Origin: JAAZLS01 sp964463285
GTDB lineage: Bacteria > Bacillota > Dethiobacteria > DTU022
Reading direction: 5' to 3'
Assembly: GCA_964463285.1 (NCBI GenBank)
Contig: CAYXBB010000004.1
Coordinates: forward strand, 1-64,000
Length of the DNA stretch: 64,000 bases
Shown here: positions 61,641-64,000 of the stretch, piece after piece
Layout: each line of letters begins with the position of its first letter
Numbering within the stretch: the stretch's first letter is position 1
Position numbers and translations under genes: made by a program
Notes under the pieces: generated by a model
What the model saw: only the letters and a program-made list of their open reading frames with translations
Database searches by the model: none
What the model was told of the DNA's origin: nothing

Positions 61641-63467
61641 GTGTCGTTTCTGCAACCGCTCGGACTGCTGGCAGCCCTGACCTTACCATTGATCCTTATC
61701 CTATACATGTTAAAAAGAAAAAGCCGTCCGGAGCCGGTATCGAGCACCCTGCTCTGGGGGAAGCTGGAACAATTTATTTCTCCGGCAATAAGTTTAAGCC
61801 GTCTGCGGAAAAATTTACTGCTCCTCCTGCAGCTGGCTGCCGCCCTGCTACTGGCTCTTTCCCTGGCCCAACCGGTAATAAACCGGGTGGGAGCGGCCGC
61901 AAGCTCTCCCACCACCATTATCATTCTCGATACCTCCATCACCATGGCGATTCAAGATTCCGGGGAAGAGAACACTCGCCTGGAACGGGCCCGGCAGCAA
62001 ATCCACAATCTGATCGTCTCCAAAAGACCGGGGGAACAGCTGGCAATAGTGGGCATGGCCGAGCAGGCCTACCTGATCAGCGGGCTCACCGCCGACAGCA
62101 GCATCTTGCTTAAATCGATGGAAGATGTGACCATTACCGGGGCGGCGGCAAAGATCAACGAAGCCCTGGTAGTAGCTGAAAATATTGCCCGTTCCCGGGA
62201 AAAACCGGCATTGCTGATTATCAGCGACGGCCAGTTTGACGACAGCGAGCTCCAGGTGAGTTTTCCCCTTGACTACCTCCCCCTGGGAGACACCCGGGTG
62301 GAGAACCTGTTAATTGAAGACCTGGTGATGGATGAGGATCGCCTTTATCTGACCGTCCATAACAACGGCACCCTCCCCTCCCAGGGAACCATCCGGATAA
62401 AAGAAAATCAGGGGCGCGTGGTGGGACAGCGGGAGGTAGCGCTTGCGCCCGGCGAAAGCAAAATGTTCATTTGGAGGGAGCTTGATCCTTCTCCCTGGTA
62501 CCAGGGAGAGATCGACAGTGCAACCGACCAGCTTTGTATGGATAACTTTCGCTACGCGGTATGCAGCCGGCAACAGGAAAGCAGGCTACTGCTGGTTACC
62601 GATGGGAACATATTTCTGGAGCGAGCACTGATGCTGCAGCCTGCTCTTTCAATTACCCGGGTTAAACCGGAGCATTATCTTCCCCTGTTTGCTGAAAAAT
62701 ACGATCTGTTTGTATTCGACGGCTTTTTACCGGAAAATTTACCGGCCGCCCCGGTTCTGGCCTTCGACCCGCCCCACCCCAACCGGCACATGAAAAGCCT
62801 TCCCCTCGCCTCCGCCGGGAACCTGCTCCCCTCCCCTCACCGGCTGCTAACCCACGTGGATCTTTCCGAAGTCCGGGTCAGCCTCGGCAAATTCTTGTCG
62901 GGGGGAGAACCGCTTCTGGTATCGGATAAAGGCACCCTGGGAGCCGAATATATACAGCAAGGACAACCGCTGATCGTTTTCGGATTTGCCGTACAGGCCG
63001 GCGATCTGCCACTACGCCCGGCTTTCCCGATTTTAATCCGCAATATTATTGACTATTTTACAGGTTTTGATCTGGACCTGGGACAGTTCACCTACGGTCG
63101 ACCACTGATCATTGAGCCCCCGTACCAGGTTGATAAAATTACCGTGACTTTTCCCGAAGGAACCTCCATTACAGCCGGGCCTCCCTTCCCTCACCGGGGC
63201 CCGGAACTACTGGAGACCGGTGTCTATACCGTTTCCGCCGCTGGGGAGGCGGCGGGAGAAACTTCCGGTGAGACAACCCGAATGCTGGCCGTAAATCCCC
63301 CGGTAACTGCTGAAAGACTGGCCTTCCGGGAAACAATCAATATCAACGCAAAGCCTCTGGCGGGACAAACGAAGGGCCGCGCTCAAACACCGCTCTATAC
63401 ACCGCTTCTATTAATAAGCTTGCTTCTGGTAGGACTGGAATGGTGGGTGGATAACCGTGGCTATTAG
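61641..63467 (+). CDS. BatA-like membrane protein with von Willebrand A domain
   Basis: A 608-residue protein starting with the BatA N-terminal domain (FLQPLGLLAALTLPLILILY, two helices by residue 75). A vWA domain follows with IIILDTSITMAIQDSG, where the usual DxSxS reads DTSIT, then a long extracellular region, and a last membrane helix at the C-terminus (LYTPLLLISLLLVGLEWWV). The start is GTG. It overlaps the next gene by 11 bases. Expected to be a substrate or partner of the MoxR ATPase. Confidence 0.88.
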   Translation: MSFLQPLGLLAALTLPLILILYMLKRKSRPEPVSSTLLWGKLEQFISPAISLSRLRKNLLLLLQLAAALLLALSLAQPVINRVGAAASSPTTIIILDTSITMAIQDSGEENTRLERARQQIHNLIVSKRPGEQLAIVGMAEQAYLISGLTADSSILLKSMEDVTITGAAAKINEALVVAENIARSREKPALLIISDGQFDDSELQVSFPLDYLPLGDTRVENLLIEDLVMDEDRLYLTVHNNGTLPSQGTIRIKENQGRVVGQREVALAPGESKMFIWRELDPSPWYQGEIDSATDQLCMDNFRYAVCSRQQESRLLLVTDGNIFLERALMLQPALSITRVKPEHYLPLFAEKYDLFVFDGFLPENLPAAPVLAFDPPHPNRHMKSLPLASAGNLLPSPHRLLTHVDLSEVRVSLGKFLSGGEPLLVSDKGTLGAEYIQQGQPLIVFGFAVQAGDLPLRPAFPILIRNIIDYFTGFDLDLGQFTYGRPLIIEPPYQVDKITVTFPEGTSITAGPPFPHRGPELLETGVYTVSAAGEAAGETSGETTRMLAVNPPVTAERLAFRETININAKPLAGQTKGRAQTPLYTPLLLISLLLVGLEWWVDNRGY

Positions 63468-64000
63468 TTTCCAAAACCCCTGGGTACTCTTCTTGCTGCT
63501 GCCGGCGGTCCTGCTCCTAGGCCGATACAGCGGACGCACTCGTTATCTAAAAGAAGCCCGCCCTCTAGTGCTGGCCTGCAGAGGCCTGCTCTTCTGCCTG
63601 CTAATACTAGCCCTGGCCCAGCCCAGCCTGGTAAAAAGTTTCAGAGGCCAAAGCGTGATCTACCTGCTGGATCAATCCCGAAGTGTTGAGAACAGCCCGG
63701 ATTATTCCAACTGGATCAATGAAAGCCTTTCCTTTGCCGGACCTGACGATCAAGGAGCGGTGTTGGGGTTTGCCCGGCACAGCCGTCTGCTTAAACCCTT
63801 TTCCATGGAACGGCTGGTAACCGGCTCAACCGCCGATGTGGATCCGGATTTTACCGCAATTGAGGAGGCCTTGGAAACCGCTTACAGCTTATTCCCGGCC
63901 GATTCCAATCGGCGAATTATACTCATCTCCGACGGCCTGGAAACTGATGGGGATAGTTTGAATTTTTCCCGCCTGCTGGACGCTCAAAATATTCCGGTAG
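63457..64000 (+). CDS. Second BatA/vWA-type membrane protein (partial, runs off the window)
   Basis: The first 181 codons of a second related protein. It starts with GTG (MAISFQNPWVLFLLLPAVLL), with one helix near residues 10-20 and another near 45-65, and continues with VIYLLDQSRSVENSPDY, a vWA motif of the DxSxS type, and IILISDGLETDGDS. It overlaps the preceding gene by 11 bases and has GGTGGGTGG upstream. The 3' end lies beyond 64000. Confidence 0.87.
   Translation, partial: MAISFQNPWVLFLLLPAVLLLGRYSGRTRYLKEARPLVLACRGLLFCLLILALAQPSLVKSFRGQSVIYLLDQSRSVENSPDYSNWINESLSFAGPDDQGAVLGFARHSRLLKPFSMERLVTGSTADVDPDFTAIEEALETAYSLFPADSNRRIILISDGLETDGDSLNFSRLLDAQNIPV

Overview
The window looks like a bacterial chromosome segment from an anaerobic, spore-forming, low-to-mid GC Firmicute of the class Clostridia, most like the Peptococcaceae/Desulfotomaculum-Pelotomaculum group. 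The signs are a ytxC sporulation gene next to thrS and infC-rpmI-rplT, mutS2, zapA, a T-box in front of pheST, a tungsten aldehyde oxidoreductase with a tungstate importer, and many AGGAGG-type ribosome binding sites. The genus is an inference. Two runs of exactly 10 N interrupt real genes, so this is a scaffolded draft or metagenome assembly.

Region 1 (about 0.3-16.6 kb, all minus strand) is a catabolic cluster. In transcription order it holds a PreA-like dihydroorotate/dihydropyrimidine dehydrogenase, a UbiD decarboxylase, an M29/NicX-like metalloprotein, a cupin, a three-subunit molybdenum hydroxylase, an M20 amidohydrolase, an aldehyde:ferredoxin oxidoreductase, a TRAP transporter (DctP, DctQ, DctM) and an iron alcohol dehydrogenase. 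The set would suit uptake, hydroxylation, decarboxylation, reduction and hydrolytic opening of an (N-hetero)aromatic carboxylate, followed by aldehyde/alcohol redox steps; the substrate is unknown. By eye this region is more AT-rich than what follows. Its control is the main finding: three near-consensus sigma-54 (-24/-12) promoters, at 6888-6903 (minus), 16634-16649 (minus) and 16945-16960 (plus), with two similar TGTGCA...TGCACA palindromic sites (7246-7283 and 16768-16804). The second site lies between the two divergent promoters. No enhancer-binding activator gene is visible in the window.

Region 2 (17.3-20.3 kb, plus) is a proton-translocating NAD(P) transhydrogenase operon, pntAA-pntAB-pntB, downstream of the divergent sigma-54 promoter.

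Region 3 (20.4-47.8 kb) is mostly housekeeping: CooT and DUF3842, an ATP-grasp protein, a PBP1A with fibronectin domains, mutS2, a 3-methyladenine glycosylase, a PolX-like protein without its polymerase aspartates, cvpA, zapA, pheST with a T-box, a SWIM/SNF2 pair, an rRNA methyltransferase, the infC-rpmI-rplT operon with its leader and an ATT start, thrS, ytxC, a lipid kinase, an orphan DNA methyltransferase and a TGS GTPase.

Region 4 (48-53 kb) has a repeat-built coiled-coil protein, tRNA-Val(GAC), a macro-domain protein, the tungstate importer tupABC behind a structured leader with a strong terminator, and a UPF0173 hydrolase. TupABC could supply the tungsten needed by the aldehyde oxidoreductase in Region 1.

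Region 5 (53.4-64 kb, plus) is a long operon running off the window. It encodes an exported/membrane protein, an ABC exporter pair, a coiled-coil membrane protein, a MoxR ATPase, a DUF58 protein and two BatA/von Willebrand-type membrane proteins. It is probably an envelope-associated MoxR-vWA system of unknown function.
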